Origin: Aphrocallistes beatrix
Taxonomy: Eukaryota; Porifera; Hexactinellida; Sceptrulophora; Aphrocallistidae
Assembly (NCBI GenBank): GCA_963281255.1
Contig: OY725491.1
Coordinates: 2,852,001 to 2,916,000, forward strand
DNA length: 64,000 nt
Direction: 5' to 3'
Shown: positions 11,063-22,696 of the stretch, one piece after another
How positions within the stretch are numbered: position 1 is the first letter of the stretch
How the letters are laid out: each line of letters begins with the position of its first letter
Notes under the pieces: generated by a model
The model's database searches: none
Seen by the model: only the letters and a program-made list of their open reading frames with translations
What the model was told of the DNA's origin: nothing
Translations under genes and position numbers: made by a program

Positions 11063-11649
11063 TCATGATGATGTCATGCTCATTTTGCAGATTTATTCAC
11101 ACTGAGCGTTTCACTCGTCTTAAGTCTATCCCTATTATTTCTCGTTTTTGAGTTATTCAGTTGTTAATATCTAATTAGGATGATGACATGACAAAAATTT
11201 GAACCGAAAATTTCTCTGAATTCCATTGTCCGATTTGGTTAGGACTGAAATATGCTTTAGAAGACATCATCTCACAACTTTGGTGCCAATATCAAGTCTA
11301 TACTGTTTATAGTTTTTATACAGTATGCAAAAAAAAACAAAAATATCACAAAATCCTCAATCATCGTGGCAATTTAGCATATATGAAAAATCGTATACCG
11401 AGGTTCACAGCTAGATATATGTTCACACTTTCAGTAAAATTTTCAGTCATCTCTAATGGTCTGGTCAGTACAGTGGATGCGGCCGGCCGGCAGAACATCA
11501 CTAGTCATTTTAGAACTGTCCACTCCTATATACTATAGTACACTATACTTTGGTATATAGGAAGCACACTGAAAACTAAAATACTCCGTTCTCAAATATT
11601 AATATCGTATTTTTCAATGTAACTTTCCATTGTTACACACTTCGCCAAT
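11063..11649. repeat. Repeat remnants including a GGCCGGCCGG motif
   Basis: 11330-11580 (AAAATCGTATACCGAGGTTCACA.., GCGGCCGGCCGGCAGAACATC, TATAGGAAGCACAC) resembles 22480-22690 and 44430-44590 in the order of its marks. It is a dispersed family of unknown class. The rest is unexplained. Confidence 0.4.
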
Positions 11650-12340
11650 GATCTGGCAGCCTTACAATCCCTGTTGCATAGAATTTTTGCGGGGTCCCTT
11701 TTTCCAGCTTTTTACGGCGGCCTGGAGGTCCTTCATAGCGGAAATCTCTTACCTCTAAGTGGCCTTTTCATTTCCCCAAACACAGACACTATTCGCTAGG
11801 GGCCAAATCAGGACTGTAGTGTGGATGAGGCAAGATTTAGAAGCCCAGTTTCTGGATGGAATCCATTGTTTTCTTGCTGGTATGAGGAGTTGCATTATCA
11901 TGAAGCAACCATACGCCAGCTGTCAACTTTCCACTGACGCTTGATTACCACTCGCAGCTGCTGAAGTACTTTGATATAGTAATCACTATTGAAATAAGCA
12001 AGATCCCGTTCATATCCCAGAAAACAGTTGCCATTCTTTTTCCAGCAGATGGTACGGATTTTGCCTTGATTGGTGCCCATTCACCAGGGCGTTTATACTG
12101 GAAAGATTGGAATCCCGATACTGGCTCATAAAAATGGAACTAGGATCATCCCCTGCGACGATATAGCCCATCTTGCCACAACTCGTGTCATCGAGAGATA
12201 CTTCGTAACAATAGTATGAATGGTTGTTTTAGGTATTCCTAATAGTACATTTTCTAGTTGTCTCATGGTGAGTCTTCTGTCCTCATTCATTGTTTTCAGG
12301 ACCAAGTCAACATTTCCTCCAGTTGTGGAGCTCACGGGAC
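11650..12340 (-). pseudogene. mariner-family transposase (dead)
   Basis: The N-terminal helix-turn-helix region is readable as NEDRRLTMRQLENVLLGIPK and TIHTIVTKYL. Further on, WLLHDNATPHTSKKTMDSIQ carries the second catalytic Asp, and HPHYSPDLAPSE is the third catalytic block. The third position reads Glu where mariner (DD34D) usually has Asp, probably decay. Stops and frameshifts separate the blocks. Neither end is clear, though GCAGGGTGATTCC at 12442 looks like a Tc1/mariner-type tip. The element is close in type to, but not a copy of, the mariner remnant at 55600-56340. Confidence 0.7.
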
Positions 12341-12549
12341 GCCAGTCCGCTTGGGTTCTTCAACAGTGTCACATCCATCAACAAAACGCACAATCCATTT
12401 GTACACCATTGGTTTTGAAGGACATATATTTTTGTTATATGCAGGGTGATTCCAAAAATATGCAACTCAAAAGTTTTTGAATCACTTTGTATTTCTCTAC
12501 TAATCCGATTTGTTCTTATATTTTATTATCAGTATGAATCTAGAGAGTC

Positions 12550-12880
12550 AGAAAATGCCAAATTGGTGTTACAGCCCCGAATTTTACATTAGAACCTCCT
12601 CATACGAGTCTGTAAAAACACAATTTCGTGCATCGTTCCAGACGGAAGTTGCTCCCGATAAATCGTTGATCTATCGTTAGATGGAGAAGTTTAGAAAATT
12701 TGGGACGGTTCTAAACCTCTACATCAATATCAGATGACCGATAAACGCATTCTGGTTGGTCAAAGAAGCGAACAGCTGAAGTGATTAACATGGTTCGTAA
12801 CTCGAATTCGGACCAAAATGGTCAATCAGGCTGAGAAGTCACTTTTCTTTCGCTTACAATGACTGCACAAGTACGAATCA
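12550..12880 (+). pseudogene. Transposase N-terminal HTH remnant (DUF4817-like)
   Basis: Across two frames the sequence reads about SYESVKTQFRASFQTEVAPD, KSLIYR, MEKFRKFGTVLN, then QRSEQLK. This resembles the HTH head of insect transposases (F..R...P.k.tIyr.v.kF...GsV). Short, frame-broken and unsupported by any terminal repeat. Confidence 0.35.
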
Positions 12881-12945
12881 ATTCAATCAAAATAAAATAA
12901 ACGGACTAATAGGATTCAACTCACTTCTTTACCTATGTATAACAC

Positions 12946-14300
12946 GTGGTGCAGGTGCAGATACACCACCTCTCTAGAAATGTATTGAACAAATTACTAT
13001 TAATTGTCTCAGCTTCTAAATTCTACAATCAGCTACGTTGTTTGCATCTATCTGGAGATGTATGGACGTGCAAGTTCGCCCAAGAATATTTTGCCACTAT
13101 CCATGTTCATTTTTGTGAAGCTGAAGGTAACTTTGAGCATTTTTGTTTGGGGCTTACTGTCGTCCATGGATCTCATAATTCAAATGTACTAGAATCATGG
13201 ATAAACAAATGTTAAGAGAATTACGGTTTTTCTAAAATTGTTAGTGCAGTTGCAGATGGAGCAATAAATATTCAAAAGGCATTTAGATCTGCAGGCCTTC
13301 CAGTCAAAATATGTGTCGCTCATACATTTTCACTGTGCGTTAAGACAGCTTCAGGTGAATACCATTGCCGTCGCTACCAGGGTGTTATCCAGGCGTATGG
13401 GGCGCGCCTACAGGCGCATAAATTCCATCAAATACTAATCTAGGCGCATAAAAAAATGCGGGAGCCCATTTTAGGGGTATTGCTCATATAAGCTGGATGA
13501 AACCCATGTCGCTACAATTAAAAAAACCCGCAAAGTCGGAATTCATTTATGAAAAATATTGCGAAACGGGTTAAAAAGGTGATTACTCATTTCAAACACT
13601 CTCCAAAAGCAACCGACAATTTAATCTCCCTACAGGACTTTAATGGAGTACCAGACAAATTCCTTAAGATTGGGAATTCAAGGATTTAAATAGGAATAGA
13701 ACTCAAGCATGGCTGCACCTTTACATCATTGTAATATAGTATTCCAAAAATGGATTCAGGGCATGTCTCATACAACAGCTTCTCAGTGGCATCTTCGTTT
13801 GTATTTGCTAAAACGGGTTTTACAAAAAGATCAATTATGCGAATATGGAAACCAGAAAATTTGAATCTTAAATTAGGATCACTTCATCCTGAGGTTAATT
13901 TGTTTAAGGAACTTCTTATTTAAGAAATTCATTTTCATTTTCCCATAGCTCTTTAGATATCTCTGACATTGAGACTTTCTTACTAGATCCAACAGTGAAG
14001 GATATTTGTCATCTTTTTGTATCCTCTGATGTAATAGACGAAGCCTGGACGAGACTGAATAAAGAAGCAGTAAGACTTGAAAAGCATGATAATGTCCCGG
14101 AAAGAGGTAGAAAGTGAAGAAAAAATCAAAATACAATAGACATTGATGCTCTCCTTGAGCAAGAACTTTTTGAATCTCAGATGGATATCAGTATTATTCA
14201 AAATAGTTATCAGATAGTTCTTATAGTGATGTCTACTTGCATCAAGAGGTTAATCGCTGTAGAAACTCTCCTGAAATGTAATTCTCACAAAATTAAGTTT
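12946..14300 (+). pseudogene. hAT-superfamily transposase remnant
   Basis: Opens with a frame reading SGDVWTCKFAQEYFATIHVH, then VADGAINIQKAF and CVAHTFSLCVKTA. These match the hAT order: the DxWT block with the first catalytic Asp, a second Asp block, then C/H..AH. A second coding part at 13740-14340 (WHLRLYLLKRVLQKDQLCEY, LDISDIETFLLDPTVKDI, DIDALLEQELFESQ) fits the region before the dimerisation domain. The parts are separated by 13350-13560, an insert rich in AGGCGCATA and GGCGCGCC that does not translate. Multiple stops. No termini found. Confidence 0.55.
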
Positions 14301-14481
14301 TGACATGAACAAGTATTGGTTTGCTAAACAAAAAACGAGAAAAACAATGTATAGCTAATTTGACACTGCGAAGGGCATGCAAACATGCCTCCTACGGCTG
14401 ATGCCGAAGGGACTTCTGTAGCCGGAATGATTTTAGATAAAAAAACGAGCAAAATTAGATACTTCTAGATTCCATAATATT

Positions 14482-14815
14482 GAACCTGTGTATAGCGTTC
14501 ACCTGCTCAACGCGGCCAGCGGTCACCCGTTTGTAGTCCCTGACTTAGCCTAAAACTGTGTATAACGGCCATCAACTGTGTATAACGGCCACTACCTATC
14601 TATAACGGCCATCACCTTTTTCACCTTTTTAAGTGTTTATTACATGACCTGTTACGAACGATAAAAAAAGTAATGGATTTCTAAATGCTTGATATTTATT
14701 GAACTATTTAGATTCTTTTGGGGATTAAAACAATTACCTGTATATAACGGTCACCTGTGTATAACGGCCAATTTTGTCCAGTCTCTTGGGTGGCCGTTAT
14801 ATACAGGTTCCACTG
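14482..14815. mobile_element. pogo/Tigger-type MITE with repeated TATAACGGCC units
   Basis: The right tip, reading inward, is CAGTGGAACCTGTATATAAC, ending at 14815 next to TA. The left side starts at about GAACCTGTGTATAGCG and is decayed. The unit CTGTGTATAACGGCCA recurs about six times in both orientations. The tip resembles pogo/Tigger elements, which duplicate TA. No coding sequence. Confidence 0.6.
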
Positions 14816-15198
14816 TAGTATATTCAGTCAGGATTACTTATTGTGAACCGCTTCATAATGAAGTGACTTCATAATAAGCGAAAGTGGATTAATACAAATC
14901 TTATAAGCCGGAAAATTGGGACCTGAGGGTTCTTCATATTAAACAGGTTAATATTGAGCGACCCTGAGTCTCTTTTTATATTTATATTTATCTAGCTTCA
15001 ATTCATGAATATGCATACCTTATTATAATAAAATCCTTCGACATGATACACAGTAGGAATTTAAGTGGAAATAGAGCAGAAATTCGACATACTGAAAATG
15101 GAAATCTAATGTTATTATCTTTTTAATAAGTATTTGAAACCTAGAAATGCGTATTTTAGCAATGTACTTCTAAAGAATTTGTCATAACCACAAATTGA

Positions 15199-15603
15199 TT
15201 AGATTTCTATTGGCGTCCAGTCCATGGGCCAATATTGCTCCTACTTTTGCATAAGATTTTAACTCATTCTTGTGAATTAATACGAGATTGTAACAACTGT
15301 AATGGTTTAAAAGACTTTTCGGAAGAAGCTGCAGAAGCATGCAATAAATTAATCAGAAATTATCGCGAACATTTGAGCAGAAAGCAATCTCTTTTCCATA
15401 ATAATCGAAATATATTCGTCTGTCTCTTCTGTAACAGTGACCCAATCTTCAAAACTTTTAGAAAAAAATGTAAAAAGTGCTTTGATTCTGCTGATTGTTG
15501 TAAGCATAAATCGATACCAAGTCCGATTTTATCAAATCAAGATGATATACGAGTATATACAGCTTTAACCACTCGAGACAATTCTTTATTTAGTAATAGC
15601 TAA
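15199..15603 (+). CDS. Cys-rich open frame, transposon-like, fragment
   Basis: About 130 codons open up to TAA at 15601-15603, with no ATG at the front, so probably an exon or a truncated copy. It reads LLLHKILTHSCELIRDCNNC, FSEEAAEACNKLIRNYREHL and FCNSDPIFKTF. The HKILTHG..II...G.LSEEA.EA.NK..K.YRE...RK..R...NEDLF..LL..SDP pattern is one I have seen repeatedly in repetitive arthropod and cnidarian proteins, but I cannot name the superfamily. An extra Cys cluster (KKCKKCFDSADCCKHK) follows. Not a known host gene. Confidence 0.4.
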   Translation, partial: LDFYWRPVHGPILLLLLHKILTHSCELIRDCNNCNGLKDFSEEAAEACNKLIRNYREHLSRKQSLFHNNRNIFVCLFCNSDPIFKTFRKKCKKCFDSADCCKHKSIPSPILSNQDDIRVYTALTTRDNSLFSNS

Positions 15604-15612
15604 CTTTTTAAA

Positions 15613-15695
15613 TCTCACATATGATGCAACTATCACCATAAAATATGACTCAGCACTCTGTTAAGACGTCAACATTTCGCATCAAAATTGGCGCC
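15613..15695 (+). repeat. Scrap of the H1 element body
   Basis: CTCACATATGATGCAACTATCACC..ATGACTCAGCACTCTGTTA matches the middle of the H1 copy at 57480-58041. No ends. Confidence 0.5.
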
Positions 15696-15742
15696 TCGAT
15701 GCTATACAAGTATACTCTGGCCCAATTCATATTTACAGCATT

Positions 15743-16735
15743 CATAACCTACTGTATTTTAGGCCTCACAGTCACTTGCGGATTTGGGACTAGGGATACG
15801 GTAGAAGATGGTTGAACTAATTCATGAGCTTACTTAAATCATTAACAAAGCACAATAGAGCTTAGGAAAGTGTTACCAGCATATACAAAGTTGGTGTCAA
15901 AGTACCCATATCCGTTGTTAAAATTTAGATTAGTCACCATATCGTTGCGAGAATGGGTTATATAGGTGACAAATGTGGTGATTTTCAGAGGTCGTTTAAG
16001 GGTACTTCTAAGTATTTTATTCTAAGATTTTTCGCATAGAACTGGGATGTGATGGGTTACTACAAAGAATTTGGAAATTTTTCATGGAATGTTGCTACAT
16101 TCCAGTGTTGCTACGGAAACGTGTTTTGGTCAGTTGGGGTTGTATTTTGAACCCTCGATTGCTTGGCATTCAAATGTAATTCTATTTGATAACAAATAGA
16201 CTATTTCTTATTAAATGATAATATAATTTCGACGTCTAAATTCAATGGTTTACGAGTTATTTGACAATTTGTCATATTGTCCACATTTGGTAATTTGTCG
16301 AATATCTCGTAAATCATTGAATTTAGACGTAGAAATTATATCATCGCTTAATAGGAAGTAGTATATTTGCTATCAAATGGAATTACTTTTGAATGTCTAA
16401 CTATCGTGGTTTTCAAGATATAACCCCAACTGACCAAAACACTCCTTAGCAACATTGAAATGTAGCAACCTTTTTGTAGAAAATCCAAATTTTTCGTATT
16501 AACCCATTCACATATAACAAAAACACTTAGAAGTGCCTTTAAATACCTCATAAAATCACCAAATTTGTCACAAATATAACCTTTTGTGCAACCATATGGT
16601 GACTAATCTAAATTTTAACAACAGATATGGGTACTTTGTCACCGAATTTATATATGCTGGTAATACATTCCTAAGCTCTATTTTGCTTTGTTAATAATTT
16701 AAGGGAGCTCATGTATTACTATAAGTGCCGACCGA
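15743..16735. mobile_element. Foldback element, copy 1 (ends uncertain)
   Basis: The left tip CATAACCTACTGTATTTTAG and the block ATCATTAACAAAGCACAATA are shared with the foldbacks at 49429-50475 and 60943-61938. The two arms meet near 16250 (ACGAGTTATTTGACAA / TCGAATATCTCGTAAA). The right arm stops before its tip, where H2 sequence begins at about 16740. Confidence 0.6.
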
Positions 16736-16739
16736 GCAC

Positions 16740-17327
16740 CTAGATAAACCCCTGCAAACCGTTGGAAGCTCGTCGCTAGCCTATTTTTGTAATTTGTTTA
16801 CTTTATGTATCAAATGTAAACAAAAGTAAACAATTAAATTATCAAATTTGATCGAAAACATGATATTCGAAATCTACACCCCTGAAAACCCCAAGTCACC
16901 CGTTGGAAGCTAGTCTCTAGCATTATTTTCAAAATTCATCAAATGGTGTGAAAATATGTATATAAAGGTGTGAAAATATGCAGATAATCTTTTTTATAGC
17001 CATACACTATAATATATTTAAGATTTCAAACATAAGTTGTGGCTTTGAAGTATTAATAACAATGACGATCTATTTATTGTAGTGTCGTACTAGTACATTG
17101 ATTTCTATTGTAATAGTGTAGTCATTAATTTTGTATGGAAAAGGTGTGAAAAATTCTTTTCCATTTATTTTGCAGTGATGTGAAAATTTTGCTTAGATCT
17201 TAGAACTTAATCGTAGGCATATATTTGACACCTACATGCAAATTTTCGTACTCTACGACTTGCCAATTCTTTAATCAATTCGAACAAACAAACAAACAAA
17301 AAAATCCTAGAGTTTTAATATATAAGA
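16740..17327 (-). mobile_element. H2 Helitron-like element, 3'-truncated
   Basis: On the minus strand it starts TCTTATATATTAAAACTCTA at 17327 after an A, runs through the TTTGTTTGTTTG run and CGAATT box, and holds the shared markers GGTGTGAAAAATTCTTTTCC and CCGTTGGAAGCTAG. No three-hairpin 3' module is present before the foldback arm ends at 16735. Confidence 0.6.
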
Positions 17328-18229
17328 TATTGGACACATTTGGAGAAATTCTTTGGCTGCGGGTTCCTAGCTACGGCCAGGAATGTGAAAAAATTCCTAG
17401 CCGTTGCTATGCAATGACATCCAATGAAACCTCCAATTTGGTCAATATATATATCAAATTGCTGGAAATTTAGTGCTGAGCACGAATTTAACATTAAAAT
17501 GATGATCTGACATGGTTTAAATAAGTTATTGTTCTGGGATTCCGACGGATACAAACGAATGTGGTTATTTTTGGGTGGCCAGTCATCAATGACCAGTTTT
17601 TCACCACTTTTAGAGGGTGAAATTTTTTGATATACCATATTTTGAAGTTAAGTACTGCTGTAAGTTGTCGATTAAGGATATTTGCATGTTATTTAATATT
17701 CCAAAGCAGTAAAAACTAATGGAAAATTGAGGCACTTATATGAATATTTTCTAAATCCTATTTTCTGAGACTTTTTTTCAGCAATTATAAAGGTGATAAC
17801 TTTTTGTAAATTCAAAATAGGCGCGAAAACTCAACGGTTTTTGATAGATCTCGAAGAGTAGAACATAATGAACAGACAGATTTTTGATATTAGAAATAAA
17901 AAGAGAATCATGAAAAAAAAACTGTTAAAATTACTTGAAATAAATTTCCTCGGGTGTTTTGGTGTAAATTTTTTACAAATTTCAATATTTCAAAAATCTG
18001 TTTGTTAATTAGTTAGATCATCGATTTATGAATGAATTTGAAGAGTTTCTAAAGGATTGTATGCATATTGTGTCCGATTTCTTCCTTGTAAAATGACCAA
18101 ATTTTTTTAAAAGAATTTTATCTGTTGTAATATTTCAATTATTAATGCAGTTTTGCAGATCACTCTGCGATTCAAATCTGCACTTAAAAAATTAAATGAA
18201 TCGGTTGAAAATGTCAAAAGTTAGCTATT
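17328..18229. other. AT-rich stretch, no gene seen
   Basis: Unexplained. Open frames here are short and on opposite strands of each other. The sequence around 17640-18230 has no tips or direct repeats I can see. Confidence 0.4.
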
Positions 18230-18582
18230 ATAGGAAAGGCCAACCTTAAAATAATCCAAATTTTTCGTATTAACCTATTCAAATCTCAGTTCTATGCGAA
18301 ACATTTTATAATAAAAACACTTAGAAGTGCCCCAAAACAGCCTCTGAAAATCACTAAATTTGTCACAAATATAACCTATTGCGAAACCATATGGTGACTA
18401 ATCTAAATTTTTACTACGGATATGGGTACTTTGACACCATATTTATATATGCTGGTAATACATTCCTAAGCTCTATTGTGCTTTGTTAATGATTTAAGGC
18501 AGCTCATGTATTAGTTCAACCATCTTCTACCGCATCCCTAGTCCCAAATCCCTTGAGGACTTATGTACAGTAGGCTATAGTA
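18230..18582 (-). repeat. Foldback family right arm
   Basis: Matches the right arm of 49429-50475 (CCAAATTTTTCGTATTAACC, GTGACTAATCTAAATTTTTA, CTAAGCTCTATTGTGCTTTG, ...TAGGCTATAG). It may be the displaced end of the element beginning at 15743 or a separate fragment. Confidence 0.55.
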
Positions 18583-19089
18583 GTACATATATACGGGACT
18601 ACAATTTTTCAATGAAAACATGAAAAACAATAATACTTCAGTAGTATTTTGTTGCTCATTGAATACAATTGTTTACCCTCAATAGCGTGCTTCACAAGTT
18701 CATATACCCTGCCTATATCGCATTGAATAGTAATCATATTTTGGAATCCATTGTGGTAAGGGGACAATTGAAAAAATGACTCGAGGCGGGTCGACCGCAC
18801 GGTCGCCCTCCCCCCGTCCGCAGCCCTTGCTCACATATTATCGAGTCGCCTTATTAGGAACGTTACTGCTAAACTGCATATGAATGTTGAAGTAAACTGT
18901 TAATTTTCATTTTTAAAGTTGTCAACAGCAAATATTCTATGAATATTAGAGTTCATTCATTTTTCAAATATGTCTGTATCATATATTTATGCACATCTTA
19001 AATTAGAAATGTAAATATATAAATAGTTGTCGATATTTTTGATAAACTTTCTAACTAAAATTTTATTGATATAATTAGAACCTATTATT
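18583..19089. other. No recognisable feature; local GC-rich patch
   Basis: 18778-18850 holds a GC-rich patch (CGAGGCGGGTCGACCGCACGG) in AT-rich surroundings. I see no coding frame of interest. Confidence 0.35.
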
Positions 19090-19990
19090 ATGGTTTTTCG
19101 TGATCCAAGATACACTCCTTCATCAAGTGATGGCGACGAGGTTTTTGACCCTAATGTATATGGCACTTCATTGCGGAGCATGCTTTCAATCTTTTAAGAA
19201 AATTACCCCCTGACCTCGACATCAGAGCGTCTCAAGAATGGCAAAGCTGAAACATTTGGAACAAATATGAGGAAAGGATATAAGAGACCTAAATCATTTC
19301 CTGGTTCTTATCGATACTAAAGACATCTGCACTGTTGCGGGCGGGAAACTTATTTTCTCCTCCGTTTCTCCTACTATGAGTTCAAATTGAAGGTACCAGT
19401 TTGGGAGTCTGCCAAAAGAGAAGTAATACATCACTTGTCCTTAGCTACCTGTGGTCAAGTTGTATCATATCACAGATTTGTCGTGCAATGAAATAGAGGA
19501 ATTATTCCAGCGATTCTTCGTGCAATCAACGCAATACCTCTTCACCTTGTGACTACAGATGCAAACGCAGAGATAAATCATATGAACTGTCCATACTCAG
19601 CAGATACGTGGTGCAGATATCAACCAGCAAAATACGTAGATCAGCCTCAACAAACTCATCAAAAATCACCTTAGTGAGGAACAGTTTCATTGATACAAAA
19701 TTTGTTCACTACTCCACCTCTGAATTCATTGAAAAGTTCCGTGACGAAAGAACTTCTAACAATAACGCATGTATTTAATAGCTTGCTGTTTACCATGATA
19801 CCAAAGACTAAACCTATTGGAATGGAAGTGATGAGACTAGGTTAAACTTTGGCTGTAATTAATTTCAACGACGGGTTTCGAAGCATCACTGTACTTTTTG
19901 AGAAACTTGGATTGAACATTGGTACAGCTACACGATAGAAAAAGAACCACAGGATCTATGAAGATGTAGCAACGCAATTGCACTGCGAAA
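19090..19990 (+). pseudogene. Mutator-like (MULE) transposase remnant
   Basis: Opens ATGGTTTTTCGTGATCC (MVFRDPRYTPSSSDGDEVFD), possibly an N-terminal exon. Later frames give AINAIPLHLVTTDANAEINH, MNCPYSADTWCRYQPAK, FNSLLFTMIPKTKPIGMEVM and TLAVINFNDGF. The pattern H..CP....tWCkYq.Ak followed by ..NslLw..iPKt..vG.e....g...Av..FNdG is recalled from the C-terminal part of a Mutator-like transposase family common in animal genomes. Stops and frameshifts throughout. Class confidence is moderate because no TIR was found. Confidence 0.45.
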
Positions 19991-20149
19991 AAAAGGATTT
20001 GTAGGTATGAGACTGGTTATTTAGTGGTAAATACACAGCAGCCAAACGACCACTGAACCTGTCTCCAGTGAAGATGAATTCGAAGAAACTGTCACGAAAT
20101 AACTTGCCCCATGAAGTGAAGTAAAGTGCACCTCTTTGAATTTATTTCT

Positions 20150-20330
20150 ATTGGAAATGAATAAGTAAACTTTCCCTAATCTGAGCATTATACAAAGTCA
20201 AAACCGCATCGTTCCTTTTGTGAAGTGATGAATTATTATGGCAGAGCACAATTATACACCATCGCCAATCCGAACCAAACAAACTCAAACCGTCGCCAAT
20301 CCGAACCCTCTCTAATCTGAACAAATACAA
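20150..20330. mobile_element. pogo-like MITE fragment
   Basis: TCCCTAATCTGAGCATTATA, TCGCCAATCCGAAC (twice) and CTCTCTAATCTGAAC resemble the repeated TAATCCGAAC tips of pogo/Tigger MITEs. No complete pair of ends. Confidence 0.35.
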
Positions 20331-21214
20331 CACACATATACATAGTATATATGTTTCAAATGCTTTATATTTCTTTTTTGTAAAATATAGCTCAAACCTC
20401 GATACTCGTAACGAATTATTTTAGTACTAGTAATACGTATCCAATTTATGTATTGTATACATATATGCTATTTATTGTTTGTTTTAATGGTCATATTTCA
20501 TTTTTTTGGAATTTGTAAACTCAAAATATAATTATGCTAAACATTTCATATTTCCTAGTCAGTTATATTGATATACAACATGCATTATAAAAGCTAAAGA
20601 ATGTATAACTGCTTGTCCCGTGACTAGTCTGAATGGAGTTGATTGGCATATTCTCCTGAAGAGTGCCCATCGTAAATACCGCCTGAAGATGCCTGGACAC
20701 CACTGGTCAAAATAATGATTCCATTCATTAAAATAGTTCGAAGGATCCCATTTGTCAAATTATCCTGAAGCGTGCACCTCATCAGTATAGTCTCAAGGTT
20801 GCCCTTTGTCAAATTCAACATAATATTGTTGTGGTGAAATATATTTATGGAAGATTTCTATCATTTAAATTCATATGTCAACTTTTGTTTCTTGAAGTAT
20901 AATTCTGAACCAAGTTTCATTAAATTACACGGAAATGGCATTTATTCCAACGGCTTTAGAATATCATAAAATTTGTTTTTTGAGGTATTTTTGGAGTTAA
21001 TCAAATTTTGATGTGCTCAAAGTTAAGCTTATCAAAAAAGTTCGTACAAATTTTTGATGATCTCGAATGTAACCTCAATCCATGGTGGTCAATACTTAAT
21101 ATTTACTACATGAGAATTTTCGTAATTAAATTTTTAATTTCCAATTTTTTCCTTAGTCATTTTTATTAACTTGACCTTTTTTACATTTAGATTATATTTT
21201 TTCTCGATGAAAAG
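20331..21214. other. AT-rich stretch, no gene seen
   Basis: No protein family motif. Around 20620-20830 there is a weak direct repeat of about 65 bp (ATTCTCCTGAAGAGTGCCCATCG / ATCCTGAAGCGTGCACCTCATC), visible as similar blocks. Confidence 0.35.
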
Positions 21215-21720
21215 ATGTCAAGGGAAACAAACAAGTGAGTATAATTAAATTTAGTATTCCCATTATATGCAGCTATAAATCACATTTATGAAATCTACAC
21301 CACTACTAAATTTGTGAACTTGGTATAACTAAGGCAACATCTCCTGTGTTTTCGCTACCCCAAGCCCATTGAGGCCCAGGACATAGATTTAGGGAGGAAA
21401 GTGTTTACTTTCTTCAATTTACCAACCCAAATTCTCAATTATAACTACGTATTGTCTTAAAATCCGTGAGAAACCGTGGATCAAAGGTGCATTCGGTTAT
21501 TCGGTTAACTGCGTATAATGACGGCTAGCGGTTCCTAAAATTCGTATTCGGTTAATTAAGGGATAATTGAATTTTTGTGAAATTTCCGCTAATTCTACAT
21601 GATTGGAAGTGAAAGCATGATAAATATTAGTATCTAGGAAGTTATTTTCCAATTATTATTTGTTATTTCAGGAATCAGACGAGGTCAAATGATGATACCT
21701 CTTCAGCTAGTAGTCGTTAA
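21215..21720 (+). CDS. Possible two-exon mini-ORF or gene edge
   Basis: ATG at 21215 opens a short frame ending ACAA|gtgagt at 21234/21235. A polypyrimidine-ended acceptor ttgttatttcag is followed at 21672 by an exon in frame to TAA at 21718-21720. The spliced product is 22 residues, Ser/Arg/Asn-rich. Splice signals are good but the coding evidence is very thin. It could be the edge of a transposon gene, or chance. Confidence 0.15.
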
Positions 21721-22470
21721 AAATAACGTGTAAAGTAAGCAATTTTAAATATATTGTGCTTTAACATGACAAAACTATGAATCACACAAATATACTTCTT
21801 AAAGAAAAGTGACTAAAGTAAACTTCCATAGATTAAATGTTCATAATATATTCTAACACCTTTTATGATGGCATGATCATATTGGTGTATTAATAAAAAT
21901 GTATAAGCTGTATTTTGTATTATTATGAACAATTAAAATATTCAGAATAGAATAACACCATGGTAGGTGCTAGAATCCGTGTATCAAAATAACGAAAGAG
22001 AGAGAAAGGCTTTCTTAACTAGTTAGTATAAGTTTCATAAAATTATTTTCATAACATCTTTCTATAATATAAAGCCCCTCGCAGACGGGGAGGGATTATA
22101 CTTCCGCAATTCCTTGGATAACTTAACTGAATGTATTGTGTCATTATCCTAGGGATGCAGAAGTATACTCCCTGCCTGTATGTGAGGTTTTTTTTCTGCT
22201 TTCATAAATTATGTTGGATGAAAATTGAGGATTTTATTTTTTGCATGGTGACGTAATCATAATTAATGATCTATATTGATCACTTTATACAACATATGTT
22301 TATTTTTATTTCTTCAACGCTGTATTTCTAATAGGCACCATTTAAATTAGGCAATGGCGACGCGACAAAGTTTTACACGCAAATTGTTCAGAGTTCCTTT
22401 CTCCGATGGAGAATGAAATTGATTTTAAAGGGCTCAATGCTTCACTTTTGTTATCAATCGAAAGTTCCAA
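21721..22470. other. AT-rich stretch with a small foldback MITE
   Basis: 22100-22165 (TACTTCCGCAATTCCTTGGATAA ... TTATCCTAGGGATGCAGAAGTA) is an imperfect inverted repeat, related to 38300-38365. Nothing else seen. Confidence 0.45.
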
Positions 22471-22479
22471 ACTCTTCTT

Positions 22480-22696
22480 TTTTTGTACAAAAAGCAAAAT
22501 AATGAACTCACAAAATGCTACGTAATGATGATGATTTAACATATATTGAAAATCGTATGGGGAGGTACACATCTGCATATATCCACAGCTTCTCCAAAAA
22601 ATTCAGGGCGATATCGCATCGCTTAAAATGGCCAACCAGACGGCAGGACATCATCACTCATTTAGAACAGTTGTAGTATATTATTATATTGGATCA
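22480..22696. repeat. Dispersed GGCC-motif family, second copy
   Basis: Shares AATCGTAT..GAGGT..ACA, GACGATATC-like and AACATC/GACATCATCACTCATTTAG blocks with 11330-11580 and 44430-44590. Non-coding, class unknown. Confidence 0.4.
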
